NCBI GenBank assembly: GCA_017889545.1 | Contig: JAGFZV010000002.1 | Span: 62,001-126,000, forward strand | Reading direction: 5' to 3' | Length of the DNA: 64,000 nt | Source of the DNA: Bacillota bacterium | GTDB taxonomy: Bacteria > Bacillota > Negativicutes > CTSoil-072 | Shown: positions 51,188 to 61,040 of the stretch, in pieces | Numbering within the stretch: position 1 is the first letter of the stretch | How the letters are laid out: the number at the start of each line of letters is the position of its first letter | The notes under the pieces: generated by a model | The model's database searches: none | What the model was told of the DNA's origin: nothing | The model's input: the letters and a program-made list of their open reading frames with translations, nothing else | Made by a program: the position numbers and the translations under genes

Positions 51188-52348
51188 GTGAAAATATTGC
51201 ATATTATTACCAGCCTGTATGCCGGCGGAGCCCAAATCATGCTCTATAAGCTGCTGGCGAATAATGACCGGATGCGCCTCGATTCAACAGTAATTTCGTT
51301 AATGGATTCTGCGGAAATGGGCGAAAAAATAGAGTCGCTTGGGGTCGATGTTCATTCTCTTGGTATGAAACGGGGAACAGTGAGTTTGAAAAAGATTTTG
51401 TACTTGACCCAGCTGATCCGCAAAATTAACCCCGATCTCATCCAGACGTGGATGTATCATTCAGACTTATTAGGATCATTGGCAGCTTTGCTTGCAGCTG
51501 TGCGCGTACCGGTAATATGGGGGATCCACCATAGCAATTTGGATCCGCAGTACAATGATCCAACGACGCTGAAAGTCGCAAAACTTTGCGCCCATATCTC
51601 GCGTTTTATGCCGGCACGCATCATTTCCTGTTCGCAGGCGGCGAAAGAAACGCACCGGCAAATCGGTTACTATCAGGAAAAGATGGTAGTAATTCCCAAT
51701 GGCTTTGATCTGTGCGAATTTCACCCTGATCAAGAAGCGCGTGAGGTGGTAAGGGAAAATTTGCACATCAATTCGGAAACGATTTTAATCGGGATGATGG
51801 CCCGTTTTGATCCGCAAAAAGATCACAAAAATTTTATTCAGGCGGCTAGTATTTTGTTGCAGGAACATCAAAACGTAGAATTTGTCCTTTGCGGCAGCGG
51901 GATGGATCAACAGAATGCAGCCTTAATGGAATGGATCAGGGAAGTTGATATTGAACCGAAAGTCCATCTTCTTGGGCACAGAAAAGATGTATCACGGATA
52001 TTGGCGGCTCTGGATATCGCAACGTTGTCTTCGTGCGGTGAAGCGTTCCCGCTTGTGGTTGGAGAGGCAATGGCCTGCGGAATTCCTTGTGTTGTTACAG
52101 ATGTTGGCGACTCAGCTTTGCTTGTAGGCGACACTGGCATCATCGTTCCGCCGCAGAACCCGCTTGCATTGGCCGAGGGATGGTCGATGTTGATTGATGC
52201 AGGCGCAGAATATAGAAAAAAAACAGGAAATGATGCCCGTGCCAGGATAAGCAGTACTTTTGACATAGCGGATATTGCCGTACGATACGGCGAAGTATAT
52301 AAAGAGGCGCTTTACGGTCCGCTTACCGATCCGTGGCCGTGTGAATAG
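51188..52348 (+). CDS. Glycosyltransferase family 4
   Basis: 386-residue GT-B fold retaining glycosyltransferase. N-terminal ILHIITSLYAGGAQIMLYKLL and the C-terminal E-x7-E motif in CGEAFPLVVGEAMACGIPCVVTD (near residue 285) are diagnostic. Start GTG behind GGGGGAGG. It transfers a sugar in repeat-unit assembly on the cytosolic face; the donor cannot be predicted. Confidence 0.9.
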   Translation: MKILHIITSLYAGGAQIMLYKLLANNDRMRLDSTVISLMDSAEMGEKIESLGVDVHSLGMKRGTVSLKKILYLTQLIRKINPDLIQTWMYHSDLLGSLAALLAAVRVPVIWGIHHSNLDPQYNDPTTLKVAKLCAHISRFMPARIISCSQAAKETHRQIGYYQEKMVVIPNGFDLCEFHPDQEAREVVRENLHINSETILIGMMARFDPQKDHKNFIQAASILLQEHQNVEFVLCGSGMDQQNAALMEWIREVDIEPKVHLLGHRKDVSRILAALDIATLSSCGEAFPLVVGEAMACGIPCVVTDVGDSALLVGDTGIIVPPQNPLALAEGWSMLIDAGAEYRKKTGNDARARISSTFDIADIAVRYGEVYKEALYGPLTDPWPCE

Positions 52349-52395
52349 TCAAGATGCAAATCAGAATATGGTGATGAATAAAGGAGGCGGTTATT

Positions 52396-53679
52396 GTGGA
52401 CCGCAAAATCGGGGTAGTAGGGCTTGGTTATGTTGGTCTGCCTGTCGCAATTGCTTTTGCCAAAAGGTTTGAAGGGGTAGTCGGTTTTGATGTCAATCAG
52501 GAAAAGGTAAAGAAGTTGCAGCGAGGCATTGACAGCACGGGAGAATTGGGAAAAGAGGCATTGCAAACCACTACATTGACCATCACGTCTGATCCCAATA
52601 TTCTAAAAAGTATTGATTTTTTCGTTGTAGCTGTGCCTACCCCTATTGATAAGGCGCACCGTCCGGAAATGACAGCACTGATGAAAGCTTCGCAGGTTGT
52701 TGGCAGCGTAATGCGGCCGGGTGCGATCGTAGTCTATGAATCAACTGTTTACCCCGGTGTTACGGAAGAAATATGCGGTCCGATATTGGCAGAATATTCA
52801 GGACTAAAGCGCGGAAAAGATTTCAAACTCGGTTATTCGCCGGAACGGATTAATCCCGGTGATAAACACCATCGACTGGAAACAATTGTTAAAGTGGTTT
52901 CAGGCGAAGATGAAGCAACTCTAAAAACCGTTGCCGAAGTGTATGAAGCGATTATCGACGCCGGCGTATACCGGGCACAAAGCATCAAAGTAGCGGAAGC
53001 GGCAAAAGTTATTGAAAATACACAGCGAGATTTAAACATAGCACTGGTGAATGAGCTGGCGATTATTTTCAATATGCTGGATATTCCCACGGAAGCTGTT
53101 TTGGAAGCCGCGTCGACGAAATGGAATTTCCTCCCGTTTAAACCAGGCTTGGTTGGCGGACATTGCATCGGGGTCGATCCATATTACTTGACGTACAAAG
53201 CCGAAGAGGCGGGTTACATTCCGCAAGTTATCCTGGCTGGCCGCCGAATCAATGACCATATGGGCGAATATATTGCCCGGCAGACCGTCAAAGCGATGGT
53301 CGCTGCGAAAAAAAACCTTTGCCGTGCCAAGGTGGCTGTGATGGGGCTGACATTTAAGGAAAACGTACCAGACCTTCGCAACAGCCGGGTTGTTGATATC
53401 CTTCAAGAACTGCAGACATATGGAATTTGTGCGAAAGTACACGATCCGCTGGCTGATCCGAAAGAAGCCTTTGAAGAGTATGGAGTGACACTTTGTTCCG
53501 ATGATGATCTGCAGCATTTGGATGCCATTATTTTGGCGGTTGCCCATGATGTCTACATCAAAAATGGCAGCGCGGGCTTGCTGGACAAACTACATAACGG
53601 CGAGGGTGTGATCGTTGATGTCAAGTCAAAATTCAAGAGCAGTGAATTCCCCCCCGAAGTTGTCTACTGGAGCTTATAA
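52396..53679 (+). CDS. tviB: Nucleotide-sugar 6-dehydrogenase, TviB/WbpA-like
   Basis: 427-residue UDP-sugar dehydrogenase, NAD-dependent, oxidising C6 of UDP-GlcNAc to the uronic acid. [19 protein letters not shown] is the NAD site at residue 6, and the catalytic Cys is in [12 protein letters not shown] near residue 257. The C-terminal UDP-binding domain has [18 protein letters not shown]. The start is GTG behind GGAGG. A TviC-like epimerase overlaps its 3' end, so the pair most likely makes UDP-N-acetylgalactosaminuronic acid as in Vi antigen. Confidence 0.9.
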   Translation: MDRKIGVVGLGYVGLPVAIAFAKRFEGVVGFDVNQEKVKKLQRGIDSTGELGKEALQTTTLTITSDPNILKSIDFFVVAVPTPIDKAHRPEMTALMKASQVVGSVMRPGAIVVYESTVYPGVTEEICGPILAEYSGLKRGKDFKLGYSPERINPGDKHHRLETIVKVVSGEDEATLKTVAEVYEAIIDAGVYRAQSIKVAEAAKVIENTQRDLNIALVNELAIIFNMLDIPTEAVLEAASTKWNFLPFKPGLVGGHCIGVDPYYLTYKAEEAGYIPQVILAGRRINDHMGEYIARQTVKAMVAAKKNLCRAKVAVMGLTFKENVPDLRNSRVVDILQELQTYGICAKVHDPLADPKEAFEEYGVTLCSDDDLQHLDAIILAVAHDVYIKNGSAGLLDKLHNGEGVIVDVKSKFKSSEFPPEVVYWSL

Positions 53680-54694
53680 GCAACTGTGCGAAACCTTGCG
53701 GGAAAAACCGCGAAAATGGCTGATAACCGGGGTTGCTGGCTTTATTGGTTCAAATTTGCTGGAGAATTTGCTTTTGCTGGACCAAACGGTGATCGGTCTG
53801 GATAACCTGTCCACCGGACATCAACGCAATATTACGGAGGTTATCTCCGCCGTCGACCCGCTTCAAGCGTCACGTTTTTCGTTTGTCGAAGGCGATATTG
53901 GCGATTTGACCACCTGCCGATCCTGTTGCGATGGAGTTGATGTTGTTCTTCATCAGGCAGCGTTAGGGTCGGTACCCCGTTCCATCGCTGACCCGATTGC
54001 CACCAACCGCAGCAATATTGACGGTTTTTTGAACATGTTAGTTGCCGCAAAGATTTCGAAAGTCAGCCGCTTCGTTTACGCTTCTTCCAGTTCCGTATAT
54101 GGTGACCATCCGGGTCTGCCCAAAGTAGAAAGTGTAACCGGCCGTCCCCTTTCGCCATATGCGGTGACAAAGGCTGTCAATGAGTTGTATGCCGGAGTAT
54201 TTGGCCTTAATTATCACTTGGAATGCATAGGACTTCGTTACTTCAATGTTTTTGGACGCCGTCAGGATCCCGATGGCATGTATGCGGCAGTAATACCGAA
54301 ATGGGTTAACAGCCTGTTGCGGGGGGAGGCGGTATACATCAATGGCGATGGTGAAACAAGCCGGGATTTCTGTTACGTTGCCAATGCAGTGCAAGCGAAC
54401 TTACTGGCTGGCTGCACAAACAACCCAGACGCTCTGATGCAAGCTTACAATGTTGCTTACGGCGAAGTGACCACGCTGAATGAATTATTTACACTTCTTT
54501 GCGACCGGATTGCGGCCTATCGGCCGCTTACAGCAGAGGCCAGTCCGCATTACCGGGATTTTCGCCCCGGAGACGTCCGTCATTCCCTGGCTGATATCAG
54601 CAAAGCACAAACCCTTCTTGGTTATGCGCCTACCCATTCGATACGTGAAGGGTTGGACGAGGCGATTTCATGGTACATAAAGCACTTGCTTTAA
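53618..54694 (+). CDS. tviC: UDP-N-acetylglucosamine(uronate) 4-epimerase, TviC/WbpP-like
   Basis: SDR epimerase of 358 residues. [19 protein letters not shown] (near residue 38) is the NAD site, [14 protein letters not shown] and [14 protein letters not shown] follow, and YAVTK holds the Tyr-x3-Lys pair; the [23 protein letters not shown] segment is specific to the WbpP/TviC group. It overlaps tviB by about 60 bases, which is long; a start at the TTG at 53660 would match relatives better in length but has no clear ribosome binding site, so the start is uncertain. Product with TviB: UDP-GalNAcA. Confidence 0.9.
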   Translation: MSSQNSRAVNSPPKLSTGAYKQLCETLREKPRKWLITGVAGFIGSNLLENLLLLDQTVIGLDNLSTGHQRNITEVISAVDPLQASRFSFVEGDIGDLTTCRSCCDGVDVVLHQAALGSVPRSIADPIATNRSNIDGFLNMLVAAKISKVSRFVYASSSSVYGDHPGLPKVESVTGRPLSPYAVTKAVNELYAGVFGLNYHLECIGLRYFNVFGRRQDPDGMYAAVIPKWVNSLLRGEAVYINGDGETSRDFCYVANAVQANLLAGCTNNPDALMQAYNVAYGEVTTLNELFTLLCDRIAAYRPLTAEASPHYRDFRPGDVRHSLADISKAQTLLGYAPTHSIREGLDEAISWYIKHLL

Positions 54695-54716
54695 AGGTGC
54701 AGGGAGGTGATTGCGC

Positions 54717-55832
54717 TTGGCAAAAATCATGATTATTGCCGGATACGGCAAATCGCTTATCGGTTTTCGCGGCGATATGATACAAGAGATGGTCAGACAG
54801 GGTCATGAGGTCATTGGCATGGCGCCGGAAGAAGGCTTTGAGCCGGCAATGCAAAAATTGGGAGCGAAATACCAGCGCATTCCGTTAGCGCGCCACGGCA
54901 TGAACCCTTTGCAAGATTTGCGCACCCTTGGCTTTTTGGTTAAAAAAATGCGTGAAATCAAACCAGACGTGGTGATTACGTACGCTGCCAAGCCGATCAT
55001 CTATGGGAATTTGGCAGCCAGACTTGCGAAGGTTGAAAATACGTATACGATGATTACTGGGATAGCATATGCGTTTATAGGAGAAAATTGGAAACAGAAA
55101 TTAATAGCACTGTTTCTTACTCATTCCTATCAAAATGTAATGAAATACAATAAAGGGTTAATTTTTCAGAACAAAGATGATTTGAAATTATTTCAAAACT
55201 TAAAAATTGTAAGGAATGGACAAAAAACGACCATTGTAAACGGATCCGGCGTTGATATCGACAAATATGTGTCTGCCGTCGATCCGCCGCAACCGCTATC
55301 ATTTTTATTAATTGGCCGTCTTGTCTGGGCAAAAGGCATCGGAGAATTCGTTGAAGCAGCGCGATTGCTAAAAAAACGTTATCCGCAAGTGCGTTTTCGC
55401 ATTCTTGGGCCGCTGGATGAAGGAAATCACAATGCGATTACGCAGGAATACATCCGAAAGTGGCAGGAAGAGCAGCTGATTGAATATCTTGGCAAGACAG
55501 AAGATGTCCGTCCATATCTTGAAGCAGCCAGCGTATGCGTTCTTCCTTCCTATCGGGAAGGGACGCCGCGTTCCGTATTGGAAGCCATGTCAATGGGGCG
55601 GCCGGTGATCACCACTGACGCGCCGGGTTGCAGGGAAACTGTGAACGATGGCGTGAATGGGTATTTGGTTCCGGTTAGAGACATAAACAAGCTGGCAGCC
55701 GCTATGGAAAAGTTTATATTGGATCCTGATTTAATCTCGGTTATGGGAAAAAAAAGCCGTCAGATGGCCGTAGACAAATATGATGTCCATAAGGTTACGC
55801 ATTCTATACTGCAAGCAATGGAGTTGGTGTAA
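54717..55832 (+). CDS. Glycosyltransferase family 4 (PglA-like)
   Basis: 371-residue GT4 enzyme. KIMIIAGYGKSLIGFRGDMI at the N-terminus, TYAAKPIIYGNLAARLA, and E-x7-E in REGTPRSVLEAMSMGRPVITTDAPG near residue 285 fit the group that adds the second sugar after a PglC-type transferase. The TTG start at 54717 follows AGGGAGGTGA. The PglC-like gene follows after two bases. A middle part (about residues 120-170) is more AT-rich than the rest. Confidence 0.9.
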   Translation: MAKIMIIAGYGKSLIGFRGDMIQEMVRQGHEVIGMAPEEGFEPAMQKLGAKYQRIPLARHGMNPLQDLRTLGFLVKKMREIKPDVVITYAAKPIIYGNLAARLAKVENTYTMITGIAYAFIGENWKQKLIALFLTHSYQNVMKYNKGLIFQNKDDLKLFQNLKIVRNGQKTTIVNGSGVDIDKYVSAVDPPQPLSFLLIGRLVWAKGIGEFVEAARLLKKRYPQVRFRILGPLDEGNHNAITQEYIRKWQEEQLIEYLGKTEDVRPYLEAASVCVLPSYREGTPRSVLEAMSMGRPVITTDAPGCRETVNDGVNGYLVPVRDINKLAAAMEKFILDPDLISVMGKKSRQMAVDKYDVHKVTHSILQAMELV

Positions 55833-55834
55833 GC

Positions 55835-56446
55835 GTGATCAAGCGAACATTTGACGTTCTGACAGCGATCATAACGATCCTTCTGCTATCCCCCCTATTT
55901 ATTATTGCAGCGCTGGTGGTGAAAGCCAGTCTTGGGTCGCCGGTTCTCTTCCGGCAACAGCGGCCTGGGTTTCATGGCAAGCCATTTGAACTAATTAAAT
56001 TTCGTACCATGACGGAGGAACGAGATGGTTTGGGGAATTTGCTGAGTGCAAAAGAACGGGTTACATCCACTGGCAGGATCCTTCGTCAGTTGAGCCTGGA
56101 TGAACTGCCCCAACTGTTTAACGTAATCCGGGGGGACATGAGCTTGGTTGGTCCGCGGCCTCTTCTTATGGAGTACTTGCCCTTATACAATCAAGAACAA
56201 GCAAGAAGGCATGAAGTTAGACCGGGAATTACCGGCTGGGCGCAAGTCAATGGCCGGAATGCGATAACCTGGGAAGAAAAATTCAGCTTGGATGTCTGGT
56301 ATGTCGATCACCGGAGTTTTTGGCTGGACCTCAAAATACTCGCTTTGACCTTTTTGAAAGTGATACAGCGTTCCCAGATCGACAAACCGGGAAAAGATAA
56401 AGGAACAGTAGGAATGGAGCGTTTTCGGGGGCCGGGCAAGGCATGA
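55835..56446 (+). CDS. Initiating sugar-1-phosphate transferase, PglC-like
   Basis: 203-residue monotopic phosphoglycosyl transferase that loads the first sugar phosphate on undecaprenyl phosphate. One N-terminal re-entrant helix (about 8-32) is followed by the family motifs KFRTM, the catalytic Asp-Glu in LSLDELPQL (near residue 88), VGPRPLL and RPGITGWAQVNGRN. The small size is the PglC type, not the longer WbaP type. Start GTG. Since a 4,6-dehydratase and PglD-like acetyltransferases are present, a bacillosamine-type or similar acylated amino sugar may be the primer. Confidence 0.92.
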   Translation: MIKRTFDVLTAIITILLLSPLFIIAALVVKASLGSPVLFRQQRPGFHGKPFELIKFRTMTEERDGLGNLLSAKERVTSTGRILRQLSLDELPQLFNVIRGDMSLVGPRPLLMEYLPLYNQEQARRHEVRPGITGWAQVNGRNAITWEEKFSLDVWYVDHRSFWLDLKILALTFLKVIQRSQIDKPGKDKGTVGMERFRGPGKA

Positions 56447-56484
56447 AATGAGCAAGATCAATCGGACGGTAAGGAGATGACTTT

Positions 56485-57117
56485 ATGAGCAGACTGTTGA
56501 TTATTGGATCTGGTCATTGTGGGCGGGAAACATTTGAGTGGGCAAAAGACATTCAGGAGCGGCAAAAAAGATGGGATGCGATTGGTTTTTTGAATGACGA
56601 TATCCATGCGCTCGATAAATATCACTTATCGGATCTGATGGTTGGAACAATCAAAGATCATATTCCTGCAGAGGGGGAAGAATTTGTTTGTGCGGTTGCG
56701 GATCCGGCGAATAAAATGATGCTTTGCAATTCCTTTAAGGCAAGAGGAGCCCGGTTTGTCAATGTCATTCATCCGTCCGTCATCATTGCTGATTATAGCG
56801 TCATCGGCGAGGGCGTAATTATCTGCCCCCAAGTGATCATCTGTCCCAATTCCAATGTGGGAGATCATGTTTTGGTCGACTCCTTCTCGGTTGTAGGGCA
56901 TGATGTGACCGTGGAAAAAGGCTGCAGCATAAGTGACCACTGTGACTTGATGGGGCATGTTTATCTGGAGGAAGAAGCATTTTTGGGAAGCGGAGCACGG
57001 ATTATTCCCTGGATGCGGGTTGGCAGGGGAGCGAAGGTTGGCGTAGGCAGCATTGTTATCCGGAATGTGGAAGCGAATACCAGTGTTTTTGGCAATCCTG
57101 CCCGGCGAGTAGAGTAG
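56485..57117 (+). CDS. PglD/NeuD-family sugar acetyltransferase, copy 1
   Basis: 210-residue acyltransferase. An N-terminal Rossmann-like half (LLIIGSGHCGRETFEWAKDI, residues 3-22) is followed by a left-handed beta-helix with hexapeptide repeats (about 95-205), the catalytic His in SVVGHDVTVEKG near 137, and a C-terminal FGNPARRV turn. It N-acetylates a UDP-amino sugar or O-acetylates a sialic-type acid in relatives. It lies directly before an acyl carrier protein gene, so a non-acetyl acyl donor is worth considering. Confidence 0.88.
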   Translation: MSRLLIIGSGHCGRETFEWAKDIQERQKRWDAIGFLNDDIHALDKYHLSDLMVGTIKDHIPAEGEEFVCAVADPANKMMLCNSFKARGARFVNVIHPSVIIADYSVIGEGVIICPQVIICPNSNVGDHVLVDSFSVVGHDVTVEKGCSISDHCDLMGHVYLEEEAFLGSGARIIPWMRVGRGAKVGVGSIVIRNVEANTSVFGNPARRVE

Positions 57118-57143
57118 AATAAACGGGGATGGAGGGGACGAGG

Positions 57144-57410
57144 ATGAAACAACAAGAATTAATCGAAAAACTGGCAGAAGCATTATTTGAACCGGCAGAA
57201 AGGCTTGCATTAACGACAGAATTGAACAATCTTGATGGCTGGGATTCATTGGGACGGTTGAGTATTGCCGCTTTGTTTCACGAAACCTTCGGACTGACGA
57301 TAGAAACGGCAAGGCTCAAACAATGTACCACGATACAGGATATCATCAACTTTGTCAGCGATAAGTTGGAGAAGGAAGAAGAAGCCAAACATTCGTTAAG
57401 AGTTTGCTGA
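57144..57410 (+). CDS. Acyl carrier protein-like, copy 1
   Basis: 88-residue carrier with the phosphopantetheine Ser at residue 35 in GWDSLGRL and a following FHETFGLTI helix. The tail is charged (KLEKEEEAKH). The ATG at 57144 has GGAGGGGACGAGG upstream. It lies 31 bases before an adenylation enzyme that probably loads it. It is unlike the highly acidic fatty-acid ACP in its N-terminal region and belongs to dedicated carriers. Confidence 0.85.
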   Translation: MKQQELIEKLAEALFEPAERLALTTELNNLDGWDSLGRLSIAALFHETFGLTIETARLKQCTTIQDIINFVSDKLEKEEEAKHSLRVC

Positions 57411-57441
57411 ATGTACCGGCGACGTTAGGGAGGGAACTTCA

Positions 57442-58968
57442 GTGAAAAATAGTGTATTGGAATATTTGGAAGAAACTGCAAAACGGTGCGGCGATAAACC
57501 GGCGATTATCGACGGAGCTCGCCAGCTTACCTTTCGCCAGCTGCGGCAATTGGGCAGACAACTGGCCTTAAAAATGACAAAGGAATATTCTTTCTTTCAG
57601 AAGCCGGTCGCTGTATTATTGCCCAAAAGTGCGGACAGCCTTGTCGCATTTGCCGGTGTTCTCTATAGCGGTAATTATTATGTACCGTTGGATGAAAAAC
57701 TTCCAGCGCAAAGACTGGGGAAGATTTTAGATAATCTGCAACCGGCAGCGATGATCACTTCGGCTGAATATACCGGGCTGTTGACTTCGCTCGGAGTGGA
57801 ACAGTCGAAGATCATACTTCTTGGAACACTGTACGAAGATCTGCCGCCTGAAGATGAGCATCACCTGGACGAGATTGTACAACAAATTATTGACGTTGAT
57901 CCTGTATACATCATTTACACATCCGGTTCTACCGGCACGCCGAAAGGGGTTGTTGTTACTAACCGGGGTGTGATTGATTATATTGATTGGGCGATCCAAT
58001 GTTTTGATATTCATGAACAGACGATGATTGGCAGTCAATCTCCCTTCTTCTTTGATAATTCGACTTTGGATATCTATCTATGTCTGGGAGCAGGTGCAAC
58101 GATTGTCATTATACCGAAAATGCTGTTCTCTTTTCCTGCGAAATTGATCTCGTACGTCAAAGATATGCGGATTAACTTTATCTTTTGGGTTCCTTCCGTA
58201 CTGATCAGTGTAGCAAATGCAAAAATTCTCGACGAAATCATCCTCCCGGATTTGACCAAAATACTCTTTGCCGGAGAAGTAATGCCGAACAAGCAGCTAA
58301 ATTACTGGCGCAAAAGAATGCCAAACGCATTGTTCGCCAATCTTTACGGACCTACCGAAATCACGGTGGATTGCACCTATTATATTGTTGACCGGGAATT
58401 TGATGATCAGGAGCCGTTGCCGATCGGCATCCCTTGCCGCAACACCGATGTTTTGGTACTGAATGCCGAAAATCGACGGGCAGGAATGATGGAAGTCGGA
58501 GAATTATGCGTCAGGGGCAGTTCGTTGGCACTTGGTTATTGGGATGATCCCGAAAAAACGGCTGCTGCATTCGTTCAGAATCCACTTCACTCACATTACC
58601 CGGAAAAGATATATAGAACCGGCGACTTGGTGTACGTCAACGAACGGCGTGAAATCATCTTTGTAGGGCGGAAAGACTCGCAGATTAAACATATGGGATA
58701 TCGAATTGAGTTAGGCGAGATTGAAACTGCCATTGCCGGACTGCCGCTGATTGAAAGCGCCTGTGTAACCTACAATAAATCCAAAGAAGAAATCGTGCTG
58801 CTTTACAAGGCGTCAGAGACGATGGAACTTGGCGAAATACGGAAAGCATTGCTTCCGCTGCTTCCAAAATACATGATGCCTACAACCGCCTACCAATTGG
58901 ATGAAATGCCTTTGAATGCCAATGGGAAAATCGACCGGGTGACGCTGCTGCAGCGTTACGGACAGTAA
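57442..58968 (+). CDS. Adenylation-domain enzyme (amino acid/acyl-ACP ligase, DltA-like)
   Basis: 508-residue stand-alone ANL-family enzyme. Core motifs: YTSGSTGTPKGVV (A3, near residue 158), FFFDNSTLDIYL (A4, near 194), NLYGPTEITVDC (A5, near 300), YRTGDL (A7, near 390) and NANGKID (A10, near 493). The Asp in FDNS is the residue that holds the alpha-amino group in amino-acid adenylating enzymes, so an amino acid substrate is plausible. No condensation or thiolation domain is fused. Start GTG behind AGGGAGGG. It sits between two ACP genes and should load one or both. Confidence 0.85.
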   Translation: MKNSVLEYLEETAKRCGDKPAIIDGARQLTFRQLRQLGRQLALKMTKEYSFFQKPVAVLLPKSADSLVAFAGVLYSGNYYVPLDEKLPAQRLGKILDNLQPAAMITSAEYTGLLTSLGVEQSKIILLGTLYEDLPPEDEHHLDEIVQQIIDVDPVYIIYTSGSTGTPKGVVVTNRGVIDYIDWAIQCFDIHEQTMIGSQSPFFFDNSTLDIYLCLGAGATIVIIPKMLFSFPAKLISYVKDMRINFIFWVPSVLISVANAKILDEIILPDLTKILFAGEVMPNKQLNYWRKRMPNALFANLYGPTEITVDCTYYIVDREFDDQEPLPIGIPCRNTDVLVLNAENRRAGMMEVGELCVRGSSLALGYWDDPEKTAAAFVQNPLHSHYPEKIYRTGDLVYVNERREIIFVGRKDSQIKHMGYRIELGEIETAIAGLPLIESACVTYNKSKEEIVLLYKASETMELGEIRKALLPLLPKYMMPTTAYQLDEMPLNANGKIDRVTLLQRYGQ

Positions 58969-59019
58969 TGGGCGAAAAGTGATCGTATCCCGAAATTGCA
59001 ACGATTGCGAGGGAGCACA

Positions 59020-59250
59020 ATGGAAGAGATCATCAAAATCCTGTCAGGGATCAGGCCTGAGTACGATTTTTACCAGGAAAGCAATTTCATTGAAGACGGC
59101 ATATTGGATTCGTTTGATATGGTCATGCTGGTAACTGCCCTTGATGAACACTATGGCATCAAGATCCTCGGAACAGACATCATTCCGGAAAATTTTACAG
59201 ATACAGCTTCGATCAAGCGGTTAGTGGAAAGGTATGGTGGTATGGAATGA
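59020..59250 (+). CDS. Acyl carrier protein-like, copy 2 (DltC-like)
   Basis: 76-residue carrier with the phosphopantetheine Ser at residue 31 in DGILDSFDMV and a C-terminal half similar to DltC and other aminoacyl carriers (ALDEHYGIKI, PENFTDTASI). The ATG at 59020 follows GAGGGAG. The stop overlaps the KASIII-like gene start (ATGA), so carrier and condensing enzyme are translated together. Confidence 0.85.
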   Translation: MEEIIKILSGIRPEYDFYQESNFIEDGILDSFDMVMLVTALDEHYGIKILGTDIIPENFTDTASIKRLVERYGGME

Positions 59251-60311
59251 ACATGATTTTTCATAACAAAAAGATCAGTGGGATTTTATGTGTTGTTCCC
59301 CAAAAAGAAAGTCTCTTTGATGATGAAATTGGCAACTATAATTTTCCGCCGGAAAAATCCCTGCGCTTGAAAAAAATCATGGGTTACGACCGGCATCGGA
59401 TTGCCGATCAGGGAGCATGCATCTCGGATTATTGCGTATTTGGGATCGAATACCTGCTGCGGCAGGGAAGCCTGAAAAAAGATGACATTGATGCGCTGAT
59501 ATTAGTAACGCAAACAAGCGATTATTTGCTTCCGCCGACAAGCAATATCATTCAGGGGCGTCTGGGCTTGGGGGAAGACGTTCTGTGTATGGATATCAAC
59601 CAAGGCTGCGCGGGATACATTGTTGGACTGATGCAAGCTTTTCTGCTGCTGGAGCAAAAAAATATAAACAAGGTGGTTCTTTTGAATGCAGAGTTTCTGA
59701 GCAAAAGAACTTCACCCAAGGATCGAAACAGCTATCCCATCATCGGGGATGCCGCGGCGATCACGATTGTTGAGAGAGATTGTCTGGAAAATGTAATCCA
59801 TGCGAATATAAAAATGGACGGCAGCCAAGGAAATGCGCTCATTATTCCGGCGGGTGGTTTGCGGATGCCAGCGACCGCAGAAACCGCCATTATGGAAGAC
59901 AGCGGGGACGGCAATCTGCGCAGCAAGGATCACCTGTTTATGGACGGGACCAGCGTATTCAACTTTGTACAGACGAAGGTTCCGGCTCTTATTGAGGACT
60001 TGCTGGTTACGAGCGGAACCGCGAAAGAAGAAATTGATTATTATCTATTCCACCAGCCCAATCGTTTCATGCTCGAAAAATTGGCCGATCAACTGGGAGT
60101 TCCCTATGCGAAAATGCCGTCTAACATCGTCGAGCGGTTCGGGAATTCCAGCGGAGCGACGATTCCGGTAAACGCAGTTTACAACTTGGGCGACCGCTTG
60201 AAAGAAACTTCGTTTAACGTTTGTTTCTGTGGTTTTGGGACGGGGCTTAACTGGGGCGCTATGATGATGAAGCTGGGACAATTGCAAATTGCTGAGATCA
60301 TTGAGTATTGA
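59247..60311 (+). CDS. 3-oxoacyl-ACP synthase III-like (KASIII/FabH family)
   Basis: 354-residue thiolase-fold condensing enzyme. The nucleophile is Cys121 in NQGCAGYIVGL; His lies in FHQPNRFM near residue 268 and Asn in RFGNSSGATIP near residue 297, so the Cys-His-Asn triad is complete and decarboxylative condensation is possible. The N-terminus (KISGILCVVPQKE) is that of specialised KASIII relatives found with sugar or secondary-metabolite genes. It overlaps ACP copy 2 by four bases. In context it should extend or transfer an acyl group destined for the polysaccharide, not make membrane fatty acids. Confidence 0.87.
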   Translation: MNMIFHNKKISGILCVVPQKESLFDDEIGNYNFPPEKSLRLKKIMGYDRHRIADQGACISDYCVFGIEYLLRQGSLKKDDIDALILVTQTSDYLLPPTSNIIQGRLGLGEDVLCMDINQGCAGYIVGLMQAFLLLEQKNINKVVLLNAEFLSKRTSPKDRNSYPIIGDAAAITIVERDCLENVIHANIKMDGSQGNALIIPAGGLRMPATAETAIMEDSGDGNLRSKDHLFMDGTSVFNFVQTKVPALIEDLLVTSGTAKEEIDYYLFHQPNRFMLEKLADQLGVPYAKMPSNIVERFGNSSGATIPVNAVYNLGDRLKETSFNVCFCGFGTGLNWGAMMMKLGQLQIAEIIEY

Positions 60312-60351
60312 TACGCCCAAGAACTCTCTGTGCAGTTAAAGGAGGGTATTT

Positions 60352-61008
60352 ATGGATATCTTCGTTATCGGCGCCGGCGGGCATGCCAAAGTTGCCGTCG
60401 ACATTATTGAGAAGCAAGCAATACACCGGATTATTGGTTTTGTCGATGAGAATAAAGAAAGAGGCAGCCGGGTGTACGGATATCCCGTTCTTGGCGGACT
60501 GGGAGTATTTTACGAAGAAAAATTCTCTGCTGTCAATGCGGGAATTGTTGCTGTCGGGGACAATTGGGATCGAAAGCAGTTAGTCGATAAGGTTTTGCAG
60601 TTCCGGCCGAAGTTTGTGTTTATCAACGCGTTACATCCGTCAACCATTATTGCACGAGGCGTTGAAATTGGGCAAGGAACTGTGAGCATGGCGGGTTCGA
60701 TTATGAACAGTGACGCTCATATTGGCAATCATTGCATTATTAATACAAACTGCAGTGTTGGGCATGACGTTTGGTTAGGCGACTTTGTCACAATTGGGCC
60801 TGGTGCGGTGATCGGCGGAGAGACCCATATTGGCGATCATGCGGCAGTGTCTTTGGGGGCGAATGTCATTCACAATATACGAATTGGTGAACATGCGATC
60901 GTTGGCGCCGGCGCGGTGGTAGTGAACCATATTGATGGAGGAGTAGTCGTCTGCGGAGTTCCGGCTAAAGTGATGAGAAAAAGGGCGATTGGAGAAAAAT
61001 ATCTTTGA
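60352..61008 (+). CDS. PglD/NeuD-family sugar acyltransferase, copy 2
   Basis: 218-residue enzyme. IFVIGAGGHAKVAVDIIEKQ at the start is the PglD nucleotide-sugar domain; the beta-helix (about 95-210) has the catalytic His in NCSVGHDVWLGDF near 140 and ends with VVCGVPAKVMRKRAI. It is clearly a paralogue of the gene at 56485. AGGAGGG precedes the ATG. Two such enzymes flanking the ACP/KASIII genes suggest two different N- or O-acylations. Confidence 0.88.
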   Translation: MDIFVIGAGGHAKVAVDIIEKQAIHRIIGFVDENKERGSRVYGYPVLGGLGVFYEEKFSAVNAGIVAVGDNWDRKQLVDKVLQFRPKFVFINALHPSTIIARGVEIGQGTVSMAGSIMNSDAHIGNHCIINTNCSVGHDVWLGDFVTIGPGAVIGGETHIGDHAAVSLGANVIHNIRIGEHAIVGAGAVVVNHIDGGVVVCGVPAKVMRKRAIGEKYL

Positions 61009-61040
61009 GAAGCAACATAGGGCATAGAGGAGGTTGGGAA

